Origin: Bacteroidota bacterium
GTDB lineage: Bacteria > Bacteroidota > Ignavibacteria > Ignavibacteriales > Ignavibacteriaceae
Direction: 5' to 3'
Assembly: GCA_023475265.1 (NCBI GenBank)
Contig: JAMCWE010000119.1
Location: forward strand, 1 to 38,704
Length of the DNA stretch: 38,704 nt
How positions within the stretch are numbered: position 1 is the first letter of the stretch; the number at the start of each line of letters is the position of its first letter. Below are positions 7,269 through 15,439 of this stretch, one piece after another. The notes beneath the pieces were generated by a model that ran no database searches, had not been told where the DNA came from, and worked only from the letters and a program-made list of their open reading frames with translations. The position numbers and the translations under genes were made by a program.

Positions 7269-8615
7269 ATGGACGATCATCACTATATTGATGAAGATGA
7301 AGTATTATTTAGACCAATTTATCAAACAAGTAAAAGCTTTTATGTTTTAGCTGCTGCTCTAATTGCGGTGTTCTTGTTTGGTGCTGCTATGTATGTTCGT
7401 CAGTTTATATTTGGACTCGGGGAGACCGGTATGAACGAGCCGGTTACATGGGGCTTTTATATAATTAGCTTCGTATTCTTTATTGGAATATCGCATGCCG
7501 GAACATTGATCTCGGCAATCCTTCGTTTATCTAAAGCTGAATGGAGACGTCCTATTACAAGGATGGCGGAAGTTATAACGGGAATTGTGTTAATGATCGG
7601 CGGACTGCATCCGATAATTGATCTCGGCAGACCTGACAGAATATTGCATATCTTTGAACGAGGCAGATTACAATCACCTTTACTTTGGGATATGACAAGC
7701 ATTACTGCTTATTTCACTGCTTCGACAATTTATCTTTATTTACCTTTGATTCCTGATATTGCTTTACTCAGAGACAGAGGAGGTAAGTTCCACAAATTAT
7801 ATGAAATACTTTCCTGGGGATATCAAGGTACGGAAAGACAAAAACATGTGCTGGAAAAAGCTATTAATATTCTTATGGTTATGGTAATACCAATCGCAAT
7901 TTCAGTGCATACAGTAATCTCATGGATATTTTCAATGACGTTACAACCTGGCTGGCACAGCACTATATTTGGTCCTTACTTTGTAGTTGGTGCAATCTTT
8001 TCAGGAATAGCTGCTCTAATAATAGTTATGATTGTTTTTAGAAAAGTTTTTCATTTTGAAGATTACTTAAAGAAAATACATTTTAATTATCTTGGAACAC
8101 TTTTGTTAGTCATGTCATTACTGTGGTTTTATTTCACCTTTGCCGAATACCTTACTACGTTTTATGGACATGAACCATCGGAGATGCGCGTCTTCCTTTA
8201 CAAATTTGTAGGCGGTTACGCTCCGTTCTTTTGGCTGATGGTATTTTGTAATTTCATTGTTCCGGTAGTTTTCCTTAGCAATAAAAAGTTAAAGACAATA
8301 CCCGGAATATTAATTGCTTCAATCGCTGTTGTAATTGGAATGTGGCTGGAAAGATTAATAATTGTTGTCCCATCATTAGCCAATCCAAGATTGCCATTTA
8401 TAACCGGAATATATGTTCCATCATTAACGGAGATTTCACTTTTAGCCGCTGCTACTGCTGCTTTTATACTTGGTTTTATGGGATTTTCAAAACTCTTCCC
8501 GCTAATTTCTATCTGGGAAATTAAAGAAGGAAGAGAAGAAAGCGTTCGAATGGTTTCAGAAAGATTAAACGAATATTTACCTTCAAAAGGTCATATAAGA
8601 AAAGAAATTGTTTGA
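7269..8615 (+). CDS. NrfD/PsrC/QrcD-type polytopic quinone-interacting membrane subunit
   Basis: About 448 residues with roughly ten hydrophobic helices and a short acidic cytoplasmic N-terminus (MDDHHYIDEDEV). The second helix region WGFYIISFVFFIGISHAGT, followed by a Pro-Ile-x-R loop and LHPIIDLGRPDR, matches the quinone-site half of NrfD-family proteins; SHAG and the LGRP segment are characteristic. The ATG at 7269 is preferred over TTG 7263 because AAAGG (7256-7260) is well spaced to it. It follows the FeS gene by 34 bases. In ACIII and Qrc this subunit exchanges electrons between menaquinol and the FeS subunit and may couple this to proton movement. Only one NrfD copy is present, as in Qrc; ACIII usually has two (ActC and ActF). 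Confidence 0.92.
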   Translation: MDDHHYIDEDEVLFRPIYQTSKSFYVLAAALIAVFLFGAAMYVRQFIFGLGETGMNEPVTWGFYIISFVFFIGISHAGTLISAILRLSKAEWRRPITRMAEVITGIVLMIGGLHPIIDLGRPDRILHIFERGRLQSPLLWDMTSITAYFTASTIYLYLPLIPDIALLRDRGGKFHKLYEILSWGYQGTERQKHVLEKAINILMVMVIPIAISVHTVISWIFSMTLQPGWHSTIFGPYFVVGAIFSGIAALIIVMIVFRKVFHFEDYLKKIHFNYLGTLLLVMSLLWFYFTFAEYLTTFYGHEPSEMRVFLYKFVGGYAPFFWLMVFCNFIVPVVFLSNKKLKTIPGILIASIAVVIGMWLERLIIVVPSLANPRLPFITGIYVPSLTEISLLAAATAAFILGFMGFSKLFPLISIWEIKEGREESVRMVSERLNEYLPSKGHIRKEIV

Positions 8616-8622
8616 GGAAATT

Positions 8623-8883
8623 ATGTTTGGTAAAATAAAAAGTTTTTTGGGAAGTCTTATCTTTATTCAAATTATATTATTATCCTTTTTATGGATGCTT
8701 GCTTCCGGGATGACACTTCTGCTGATTAATTTAGTGCATGTCTCCTATGAAGTTAATGATCACCAAACTGCATCAATAGCAATTAGTATCCTTGGGATTA
8801 TTGTCTTTTGGATATTAGCAAGTATTTTGACTTACGTTTTGGTTGGTTTATACAAAGGAAGAAAAAAGGAGATTGATAAATGA
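8623..8883 (+). CDS. Small two-helix membrane protein of the respiratory cluster
   Basis: About 86 residues, unrecognised. Two hydrophobic helices (roughly residues 8-35 and 50-76) are separated by a short loop with the sequence VSYEVNDHQTAS, and the tail is strongly basic (YKGRKKEIDK). ATG 8623 is chosen over TTG 8608, because GAGG (8614-8617) is 5 bases before it and TTG lies inside the previous gene. The gap to the NrfD gene is 7 bases and the stop overlaps the next start (ATGA), so it is clearly translated with them. It may be a small accessory subunit of the quinone module. It shows no resemblance that I can see to ActD. Confidence 0.7.
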   Translation: MFGKIKSFLGSLIFIQIILLSFLWMLASGMTLLLINLVHVSYEVNDHQTASIAISILGIIVFWILASILTYVLVGLYKGRKKEIDK

Positions 8884-10076
8884 AAATCAGAATTTTATTC
8901 TTTGTCTTCTTAGGGACTTTACTATCGGCTGCTTTTATTTTTTATGGTTTTACATCAAATGATTTTTTAGTCCAAGGGAAACAAGTAAAAAAGAAAAGCC
9001 TTCCTGAAAATCCAATCGAAGGTAGAATAGTTTTTGAAAATAAAGGATGCATTAACTGCCATGCCATCAACGGCAGCGGCGGTAATTCAGCGCCGGATCT
9101 GGGAAAGCAAAATTTTTTCGGCAGCGACTATGATCTGATTTCCGCAATGTGGAATCATTCACCTGTGATGCTTAATAAAATGGAATTAAAGAATATCGAT
9201 CTTCAAAAATTTAACGCTAAAGATTTTCGTTCCCTTCGATTGTTCCTTTACTATTTGCGGTACCTAGGCGGCAGCGGAAATGTTAATGCAGGCAAAAAAC
9301 TTTTTACTAAAATGAATTGCGCTAATTGTCATTCCATCGGGAAAGAAAGTTCAAATAAAATAAGATTGGATAAAATCGGAGTCTATGCTTCGCCGGTATA
9401 TCTTGCACAAGTAATGTGGAACCACGCAGTTAAAATGCAAAAAATGCAGAAGGCATCGAACGTAAAAGTTCCGCTATTCAAGAATGATGAATTTGCTGAT
9501 TTATCAGCTTACATTTCGTCGGTCAGTGCTTATAACAAGCAAAAGAAAATTTATATGGCGCCGGGTAATCCGATCGCCGGGAAAAAATTATTTTCAGATA
9601 AAGGATGTTACTACTGCCATAATGAAAAGCATATCGGACCGGATCTTACAAAAGTTAATATGAATAAGAGTGTCACGGAGATTGCAGGCTTAATGTGGAA
9701 TCATTCCTCAGAGATGGAACCGGTAATGCAAAAGAACAAAATTCCGATGCCGGCTTTTAAGGGAAACGAAATGGCAAATCTAATTTCATTTCTTTACTTT
9801 AGTAATCAAAGCAAAGTAAGCGGCTCGGTTAAAGCCGGGAAGCAAATTATTCTGGATAAAGGATGCATTAGCTGTCATTCATCCGGCAACTCTTACAAAG
9901 CACTTGATGCGGTGGCTATAGGATCATTCAGCAGCGAAGATAATTTATCCAGCGAGCTGTGGAATCATCTTCCATTAATGGAAAAGAATTTATATCTCAA
10001 AGGGAAGCCATTGCCTACGCTCTTGCCTTCGGATGTTAAATCGTTGTATCTTTACTTCAACAGAAAAGAACGTTGA
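8880..10076 (+). CDS. Tetraheme cytochrome c built of four tandem WNH-type domains
   Basis: 398 residues with an N-terminal signal/anchor (residues 3-24). Four heme sites occur at 57-61 (CINCH), 147-151 (CANCH), 243-247 (CYYCH) and 329-333 (CISCH), spaced about 90 residues apart. Each domain repeats the layout heme site, then a Trp-Asn-His motif about 30 residues later (W91, W180, W273, W361) followed by M at +5 to +6, then a hydrophobic helix containing L-x-x-F/Y-L. This indicates internal duplication of one class I cytochrome domain. It starts inside the previous stop (ATGA overlap). Likely a periplasmic electron relay linking the quinone module to the outer-membrane cytochrome-porin. The heme count is directly visible; the partner assignment is inferred. 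Confidence 0.85.
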   Translation: MKIRILFFVFLGTLLSAAFIFYGFTSNDFLVQGKQVKKKSLPENPIEGRIVFENKGCINCHAINGSGGNSAPDLGKQNFFGSDYDLISAMWNHSPVMLNKMELKNIDLQKFNAKDFRSLRLFLYYLRYLGGSGNVNAGKKLFTKMNCANCHSIGKESSNKIRLDKIGVYASPVYLAQVMWNHAVKMQKMQKASNVKVPLFKNDEFADLSAYISSVSAYNKQKKIYMAPGNPIAGKKLFSDKGCYYCHNEKHIGPDLTKVNMNKSVTEIAGLMWNHSSEMEPVMQKNKIPMPAFKGNEMANLISFLYFSNQSKVSGSVKAGKQIILDKGCISCHSSGNSYKALDAVAIGSFSSEDNLSSELWNHLPLMEKNLYLKGKPLPTLLPSDVKSLYLYFNRKER

Positions 10077-10185
10077 GTGTGTTTGGGTATAAAGGTATAA
10101 TGTTATAAAGTGCTGATTAGATACTTCATACCGTTATACCAAATATACTATAGTTCCAAATGCTGCTAATGGAAGTAATAAAAAA

Positions 10186-10785
10186 ATGAATAAAAAATTA
10201 CATCTATCATTTATAATTTTCCTAACTGCGATTTTTATATCACGGACTGCGCAGGCAGGCGATATAAAAGGTAAAGTTCAACTTGCGGGAAGTAAGAGCA
10301 ACGCGAATGTTTTAGTTTATATTGAATATGTCGACGGTTCGTTTGCGCCTCCTGAAAAACATGTCGTAATGGATCAAAAAAATTTGATGTTTCATCCTAA
10401 AATACTTCCAATTTTATTGGGAACAACGGTGGATTTTCTAAACAGCGATAACGTGTTCCATAATGTTTTTACACCGACAGAATGCGCCGGAAGCTTTAAT
10501 CTTGGCACGTGGCCGACCGGCGAAATTCGATCTCACACTTTTAATGATGCAAATTGTTTCGTTACAATTTTATGCGATGTACACCCAGATATGCAGGCTT
10601 GGATTGCTGTTCTACAAAATCCTTTTTTTGTGCAGACAAATAAAAGCGGTGAATTTGAGATTAAAAATGTTCCGCAAGGAAAATATATTTTAAAAGTTTG
10701 GTATCCGTTTTACAAAACAGTATCAACGGAAATTGAAATTAAAAGTACCGGTTCAATCAGAAAATATTTTACTCTCAAGAAATAA
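10186..10785 (+). CDS. Periplasmic cupredoxin with C-terminal carboxypeptidase-regulatory-like domain
   Basis: 199 residues with a signal peptide ending near AQAGD. The central part is a cupredoxin-like fold with a type 1 copper site: H92 in NVFHNVF and the C130-x2-H133-x2-M136 set in CDVHPDMQAW. The segment after residue 145 (SGEFEIKNVPQGKYILKVWY) is a beta-sandwich of the carboxypeptidase-regulatory/CarboxypepD_reg type. It follows the tetraheme cytochrome by 109 bases, with no other gene between. A blue-copper carrier at the end of a cytochrome cluster could accept electrons from the tetraheme protein. It may instead be a copper-binding structural protein, because the first loop is longer than in plastocyanin. 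Confidence 0.78.
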   Translation: MNKKLHLSFIIFLTAIFISRTAQAGDIKGKVQLAGSKSNANVLVYIEYVDGSFAPPEKHVVMDQKNLMFHPKILPILLGTTVDFLNSDNVFHNVFTPTECAGSFNLGTWPTGEIRSHTFNDANCFVTILCDVHPDMQAWIAVLQNPFFVQTNKSGEFEIKNVPQGKYILKVWYPFYKTVSTEIEIKSTGSIRKYFTLKK

Positions 10786-10819
10786 TTTATTTGATCTATT
10801 TCAAACGGCTAATTGGAAA

Positions 10820-13453
10820 CTATCTTAGCAGTATTAATTTTTTAGTATTATTAAAATTGCCAGCCCGCATTCTATAAAAATAAACTCCGCTTGTTAAACC
10901 TTTCGCATCAAACTCAGCTTGATAGAAACCGGCGTTCTTCACTTCATTTACCAAAGCTTTAATTTCTTTTCCCAATATGTCATAAATTATTATTGTTACC
11001 AATTCCTTTTTCGGAATTGAATATTCAATAGTTGTGACAGGATTGAACGGGTTTGGATAATTATTTGATAAAAAATATTCGACCGGAATATTCTCTTCTT
11101 TCATTTCTTCAATAAAATTCCGGCTGCCGATAATTATTTGAAAATCCTTTTCGTTTACGGAAGATTTTACTTCAATATTGTTGTCCTTGTGCAGGTCGTA
11201 AAATTTATGAGAATATTTATCAAGCAAATAAATTTCATAATCTTTAAAATTGTTCTGTCCGGCAACTTCTAAATTTAATTTTTGGGCTAGATTATTTTTA
11301 ATCTTAACGTTGAATATTTTTCCTTCTCCAATTTCCGGTCTGGATTCTTTAATAAGTCTTTTGTAAGATAATGACAAGCTGCTATTGAATAATGAAATCT
11401 TTGCTTCTTCAAAATCACCGGGAGGTGCAAAAATATCATTTTCGTCGAAGTCAGTTTTTGAAGTTGAATCAATAGAAATAATTATAAAAGATTTTTCTTT
11501 ATTATCAGATACTAATGAAAATCTTAATTCATTATTACACGCTTCATTATTAATGCTTAAGCCTTTGTTCAAATATTTACCGACTACATCAGCAGGATTA
11601 TAAGAGATTTTAAGCGACGTCAAATTTTGTTGATTGTAGAAATAATATCCTTCATAAGTATTGAATACAGCCGACTGAGACCAAGCACCAATCCAGGAAT
11701 AAAGAATTGAATTTGCCGGAAGAGAATTTATTTTTATTACACTATCCCAGATTACATTTTTTTCAAAGGGATTTGAAATAATATTCCAACCATTATGCAA
11801 TGATAGAAGATAAGCATTATCAGAATTCAGAGTTACAGTAGGAACGTTTTTAGAAATATTCAATAAATTTTTGCTCAACAGCCAAAAGCCATTGCCTGGT
11901 TTAAATTGGAAAGTGGATGATTCGTCATATTCGATTAAATAATTATTATCAGCTCCGTTATCATAAAAAGCATCCCAATCCTGTTTAAATTTACCGGTTA
12001 GAAATTGAGCTATAGAAATATTTGTTTGACCGGGAAATCCTATTAATCTATAGCTTGTAGATTTGGACGGATCATCAAAAGAATAAGTTTTAATCAAATC
12101 AATTGATCCAGGATAATTAAACAAAGTTCGAAATGTTAAATCACTGCCAAAACTTGTACCCGCATTATTTACTGCTTTGATTCTAAAATGATAAAGAGTG
12201 TTGGAAGATAAGCCTGATAAATTTGCGTTTACATTTATGCTGTTATTCCCCGTAAACGGACTTCCAGCTGCGGTGACGGTATTACCATAGGATGCTGTTG
12301 TTCCATATTCAAATTGAACTGTTGTACTTGAGCCATTTGGATTTACAGTTCCATTTAATGTAGCTGAAGCTAAACCAATATTTGCGGCAGAGTTTGTTTG
12401 AACTATTGGTAATAATACTTGAGAATTTAAAGTAGTAAATTTCCAAACGGTTGACCAATCACTGACGCCATTTGTATAAGCCGCATTTACTCTCCAGTAA
12501 TAAGTGGTGCCATTCGATAAATTATTTAATTGAAAAGAAGCGTTTGATAATTCATAAACATTTACTACAACATTATTAAAGTTGGGATCTGTTGAAACTT
12601 GAATTCCGTAACTCAATGCATTATAAATATTATTCCAGGATAGAGCCGGATTAAGGGAAACATTTGTTGAGCCATCCGCCGGATTAGCAAGAACCGGAGT
12701 AGATAAATTAATGCTTACATAAGCTCGAATTAAATATATTGCAATCGTTGAAGAAGATGAAGTTATAAAATACCATCCCGGATAATAACCATATCCAGGA
12801 TATTGTAAATATGTAAGACTGTGGTATGCCTGCTGACTTGTATAATCTGTTGTCATTATTCCAGGAACTGAAGGATCATAACCAATAACAAAAGCGACAG
12901 CAAAAGGTTGGTCAGTAGAAATTGAATAAGATCTCAAATCGACGCTGGCCCAATTTTGATAAGGAACAGGGAAGGGAGTTGCTGCTGATTGATAAACTGA
13001 AGCTAAAAATTGTCCTGATAACGCATGTCCTAAGGGAGAAACTTCAGATCCAGTATAGCTCCATATTCCACCGGCAATTGAACCTGCGTTAAGAAGTGCA
13101 ACTTTAATAGAATCTAATTTTCCACCGGCAACAGCGTCAAAAGTTATACAAGCAGTATCATATTCTGAAGCCCAATAACAATATCCGTTTGGTTCAGATA
13201 AGTCCCACTTTAATTCTATTTCAGAACCGGTAATGGAATGTTTTCTATTTTCTGTTATTGGGCGAGAAATATTTTTTGACAAAGGATTAATTTGTTTTGG
13301 CAGCAGTTGAATTGTTTTTATTCCTCTGTCTTTACTATTTGTATTTATAGTATCCTTTGAGTCAGCATAAAGCTGAATTGAAAAGATGATTGAGATTACA
13401 ATAATGAAAATTAATAGAATTAAAATTTTTGCAATGATATTTTGAATTTTCAT
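10820..13453 (-). CDS. Secreted fibronectin type III protein with type IX secretion sorting domain
   Basis: About 877 residues. The signal/anchor is near the start (ILILLIFIIVISIIF). An N-terminal beta-rich domain of about 200 residues is followed by two fibronectin type III-like modules: one around TPVLANPADGSTNVSLNPAL to WKFTTL, the other around ASATLNGTVNPNGSS to LTFRTL. A middle beta-rich region follows. The last about 80 residues are a T9SS sorting domain beginning NYPNPFNPVTTIEYSIP and ending SGVYFYRMRAG...KKLILLR. ATG 13453 is preferred over GTG 13465 because TGAGG lies 6 bases upstream. It is the last gene of the minus-strand protease run, 28 bases after the caspase gene. It is expected at the cell surface or released; its binding target is unknown. 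Confidence 0.87.
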   Translation of the reverse strand: MKIQNIIAKILILLIFIIVISIIFSIQLYADSKDTINTNSKDRGIKTIQLLPKQINPLSKNISRPITENRKHSITGSEIELKWDLSEPNGYCYWASEYDTACITFDAVAGGKLDSIKVALLNAGSIAGGIWSYTGSEVSPLGHALSGQFLASVYQSAATPFPVPYQNWASVDLRSYSISTDQPFAVAFVIGYDPSVPGIMTTDYTSQQAYHSLTYLQYPGYGYYPGWYFITSSSSTIAIYLIRAYVSINLSTPVLANPADGSTNVSLNPALSWNNIYNALSYGIQVSTDPNFNNVVVNVYELSNASFQLNNLSNGTTYYWRVNAAYTNGVSDWSTVWKFTTLNSQVLLPIVQTNSAANIGLASATLNGTVNPNGSSTTVQFEYGTTASYGNTVTAAGSPFTGNNSINVNANLSGLSSNTLYHFRIKAVNNAGTSFGSDLTFRTLFNYPGSIDLIKTYSFDDPSKSTSYRLIGFPGQTNISIAQFLTGKFKQDWDAFYDNGADNNYLIEYDESSTFQFKPGNGFWLLSKNLLNISKNVPTVTLNSDNAYLLSLHNGWNIISNPFEKNVIWDSVIKINSLPANSILYSWIGAWSQSAVFNTYEGYYFYNQQNLTSLKISYNPADVVGKYLNKGLSINNEACNNELRFSLVSDNKEKSFIIISIDSTSKTDFDENDIFAPPGDFEEAKISLFNSSLSLSYKRLIKESRPEIGEGKIFNVKIKNNLAQKLNLEVAGQNNFKDYEIYLLDKYSHKFYDLHKDNNIEVKSSVNEKDFQIIIGSRNFIEEMKEENIPVEYFLSNNYPNPFNPVTTIEYSIPKKELVTIIIYDILGKEIKALVNEVKNAGFYQAEFDAKGLTSGVYFYRMRAGNFNNTKKLILLR

Positions 13454-13481
13454 AAACAACCTCACATTGCTTTAAGCGCAA

Positions 13482-14897
13482 TTAATTTCTTCTGACAAAA
13501 ATAAATTGTCCTCCTTCATCACCGGTATCGCGGATAACCTGCAGAAGCGGTGTTTGTTCAGAATTATTAGAAACTGCAATTCTGAAATCATTGAACAACT
13601 GTCCTGCATCAAGAAGTTTTTTATTATTTTCTTTTAATGCTTTGATCAGATAATAAGAAAAAATTGAATGTCCTTCTTTCCCAGCATCCATTACTTCTTC
13701 CAGACCGCCTGAAGTTAGTGCAACCCGAGAAGTTTTGCTGTAAACTTCTCTATAATATCTTTCTAAATTATTTGGATTGAATGGGACACTTTCTGTTGAG
13801 CGTCCTCTGAAAATATCACCGGCAAAACAGGCATCACTAATTAAGAGCGTATGTTTTGAAGGTATACCTCCCATAAAAGTTTTTACTTCATTATTGGAAA
13901 TGAAATCAGCTATTGAATTTGATTTAGCATCAACCGGAACCCAATAACCTTTATTAAGCTCCTTTTTGTATTGACCATGACCGGAATAATAGATGAGCAC
14001 ATTATCATTACCTTTTACATTTGAAGTAAGCAATTCTAATTCATGTATAATATTATTTCTTGTAGCATCTTTATCAATAAGAGTAATAACAGTATCAAAC
14101 ATATATTCGTTTTCTAGTATTTCAGAAAAAGCTTTAGCATCATTCACCGCATTAACAAGCGGTGACCAATAACCTTCATAAGAATTAATTCCTATTATTA
14201 AAGCAATATATTTTCCGGCAGCTATTATTGATTCAAGTTTGCGCGAAACAAAAAAGGTATCAATAGTAACGTTGGATTTGCTGTCCATTGCTCTAATAAT
14301 TAATTGATTATCACCAGGCTGAAGAAATAAATTAATTGTAAATTCACCTGTCGGTTTAAGAATTGCTTTCCTTTCATTTATCAAAACTTCCGAAACTCCG
14401 CTTTCGTCATAAGCTTCACCTTTTAATAATATAACATCAGACTTACTGACTGCTTTTATTCCCCGCGTAACCGGAGGATCAATAATTTTAATGACGGGCC
14501 CGGTTAGGTCTGGAGTCCAGGAAATAGCAATACTTTTTTCAGTAATATTTCCATTGTCATCAAATACTTTAATACTCAAAATATTTTTGCCAAAGTTTAA
14601 AGTATAATTAGAATAAAATTCACCGTTACCTAAAAGTACTGCGCTAATATTATTCACCATAATCTTATTTATTTCGGCAGGTTTAACAACACCTCTTACG
14701 GTTATCATTTTTTCGGAAACAGATAATTCTTTTCCATCAATAATTTCGGGTTCAAGTAAAGTGATTGTCGGTAAATTATCGTCTACTTTAATTTCTTTTA
14801 TAGGAACAATTCTGCCGACAGGAGTTCTTCCTTTAAATTGTGCATTCACATGTGAGCAAAATAAAATTGATAATATTATTACAATAAGTTTTTTCAT
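13482..14897 (-). CDS. Exported caspase-family (clan CD, C14-type) cysteine protease with N-terminal Ig-like repeats
   Basis: 471 residues: a signal peptide (residues 1-20), then two Ig-like / bacterial beta-sandwich repeats (about 45-128 and 135-218), then a caspase-like domain (about 228-465). The domain opens with KYIALIIGINSYEG. The catalytic dyad appears intact: H307 in IYYSGHGQ and C357 in LLISDACFAGD. The later SVPFNPNNLERYYREVYSKT loop and RVALTSGGLEEV match bacterial caspase homologues. The ATG has GGAGA upstream. It is exported rather than cytoplasmic, unlike most metacaspases, and sits 16 bases after a small membrane protein and close to a papain-type protease. Its substrate is unknown; it may process surface or envelope proteins. 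Confidence 0.88.
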   Translation of the reverse strand: MKKLIVIILSILFCSHVNAQFKGRTPVGRIVPIKEIKVDDNLPTITLLEPEIIDGKELSVSEKMITVRGVVKPAEINKIMVNNISAVLLGNGEFYSNYTLNFGKNILSIKVFDDNGNITEKSIAISWTPDLTGPVIKIIDPPVTRGIKAVSKSDVILLKGEAYDESGVSEVLINERKAILKPTGEFTINLFLQPGDNQLIIRAMDSKSNVTIDTFFVSRKLESIIAAGKYIALIIGINSYEGYWSPLVNAVNDAKAFSEILENEYMFDTVITLIDKDATRNNIIHELELLTSNVKGNDNVLIYYSGHGQYKKELNKGYWVPVDAKSNSIADFISNNEVKTFMGGIPSKHTLLISDACFAGDIFRGRSTESVPFNPNNLERYYREVYSKTSRVALTSGGLEEVMDAGKEGHSIFSYYLIKALKENNKKLLDAGQLFNDFRIAVSNNSEQTPLLQVIRDTGDEGGQFIFVRRN

Positions 14898-14913
14898 TTT
14901 TAATTTCTCCTAA

Positions 14914-15411
14914 TTATTCTCCTGGCCTGCCTGGAGGTTTTGGAAAACTAAAACTTGATGAAGTGGATGATTCACTCTTTTTTCCAATTAACAAAGCAGC
15001 GGCAGTGCCGCCTCCCAGTAATGCTCCTCCAACGAATACATACCAGGGAATGCCGCTGCTTTTTTTTATTTCATTTGCAACGAGTTCGAAGTAAAAATCA
15101 TCACCAATTAAAGTGCTTTCTTCTTTTGGAGATAAATACCAAAATACTTTTCGTTTCCCTTCGCCATATTTTCCCTTACCTATATCGCCGGATAACTGTG
15201 AAGGTTCGAAATTAAAGTCCGGATCAGTAGTTCTTTTAAGAGTAATTGATATTTCATATTCGCTTGATTTATCACCGGCAAATTCATAATAGATAATAAC
15301 ACTGTGAGATGAAGCTTCGAACGAAGTGATAATATTATTTTGTGAATATGTGTAATCTGAAAAGTGAAACAATAAAAAGAAAAATATAAAAAGTACAAAT
15401 CTCTTTTTCAT
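14914..15411 (-). CDS. Small exported protein with C-terminal membrane anchor
   Basis: About 165 residues, family unknown. A signal peptide (KKRFVLFIFFFLLFHF) precedes a beta-rich region of about 100 residues containing KRKVFWYLSPKEE. A single hydrophobic helix (IPWYVFVGGALLGGGTAAAL) is followed by a Lys, Ser-rich and Pro/Gly tail (FPKPPGRPGE). The ATG at 15411 has GAGGA 5 bases upstream and gives a proper signal peptide; the longer in-frame extension from 15465 overlaps the papain gene. It lies between the two protease genes, with 28 bases to the papain stop and 16 bases to the caspase start. It could be a membrane anchor, adaptor or substrate for either protease; nothing in the sequence decides. 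Confidence 0.72.
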   Translation of the reverse strand: MKKRFVLFIFFFLLFHFSDYTYSQNNIITSFEASSHSVIIYYEFAGDKSSEYEISITLKRTTDPDFNFEPSQLSGDIGKGKYGEGKRKVFWYLSPKEESTLIGDDFYFELVANEIKKSSGIPWYVFVGGALLGGGTAAALLIGKKSESSTSSSFSFPKPPGRPGE

Positions 15412-15439
15412 AATTTCCTCGCACCGTATAATTACAAAA

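Noticed and set aside
4285-8615. Polysulfide or thiosulfate reductase (PsrABC/PhsABC)
   Set aside because: The upstream pentaheme subunit of ActA/QrcA type and degenerate Mo-site motifs point to a quinone-cytochrome module, not a sulfur reductase.
3730-8883. Complete alternative complex III operon
   Set aside because: No ActD-like or second NrfD gene is present, and the MopB and FeS parts are separate genes rather than one ActB fusion.
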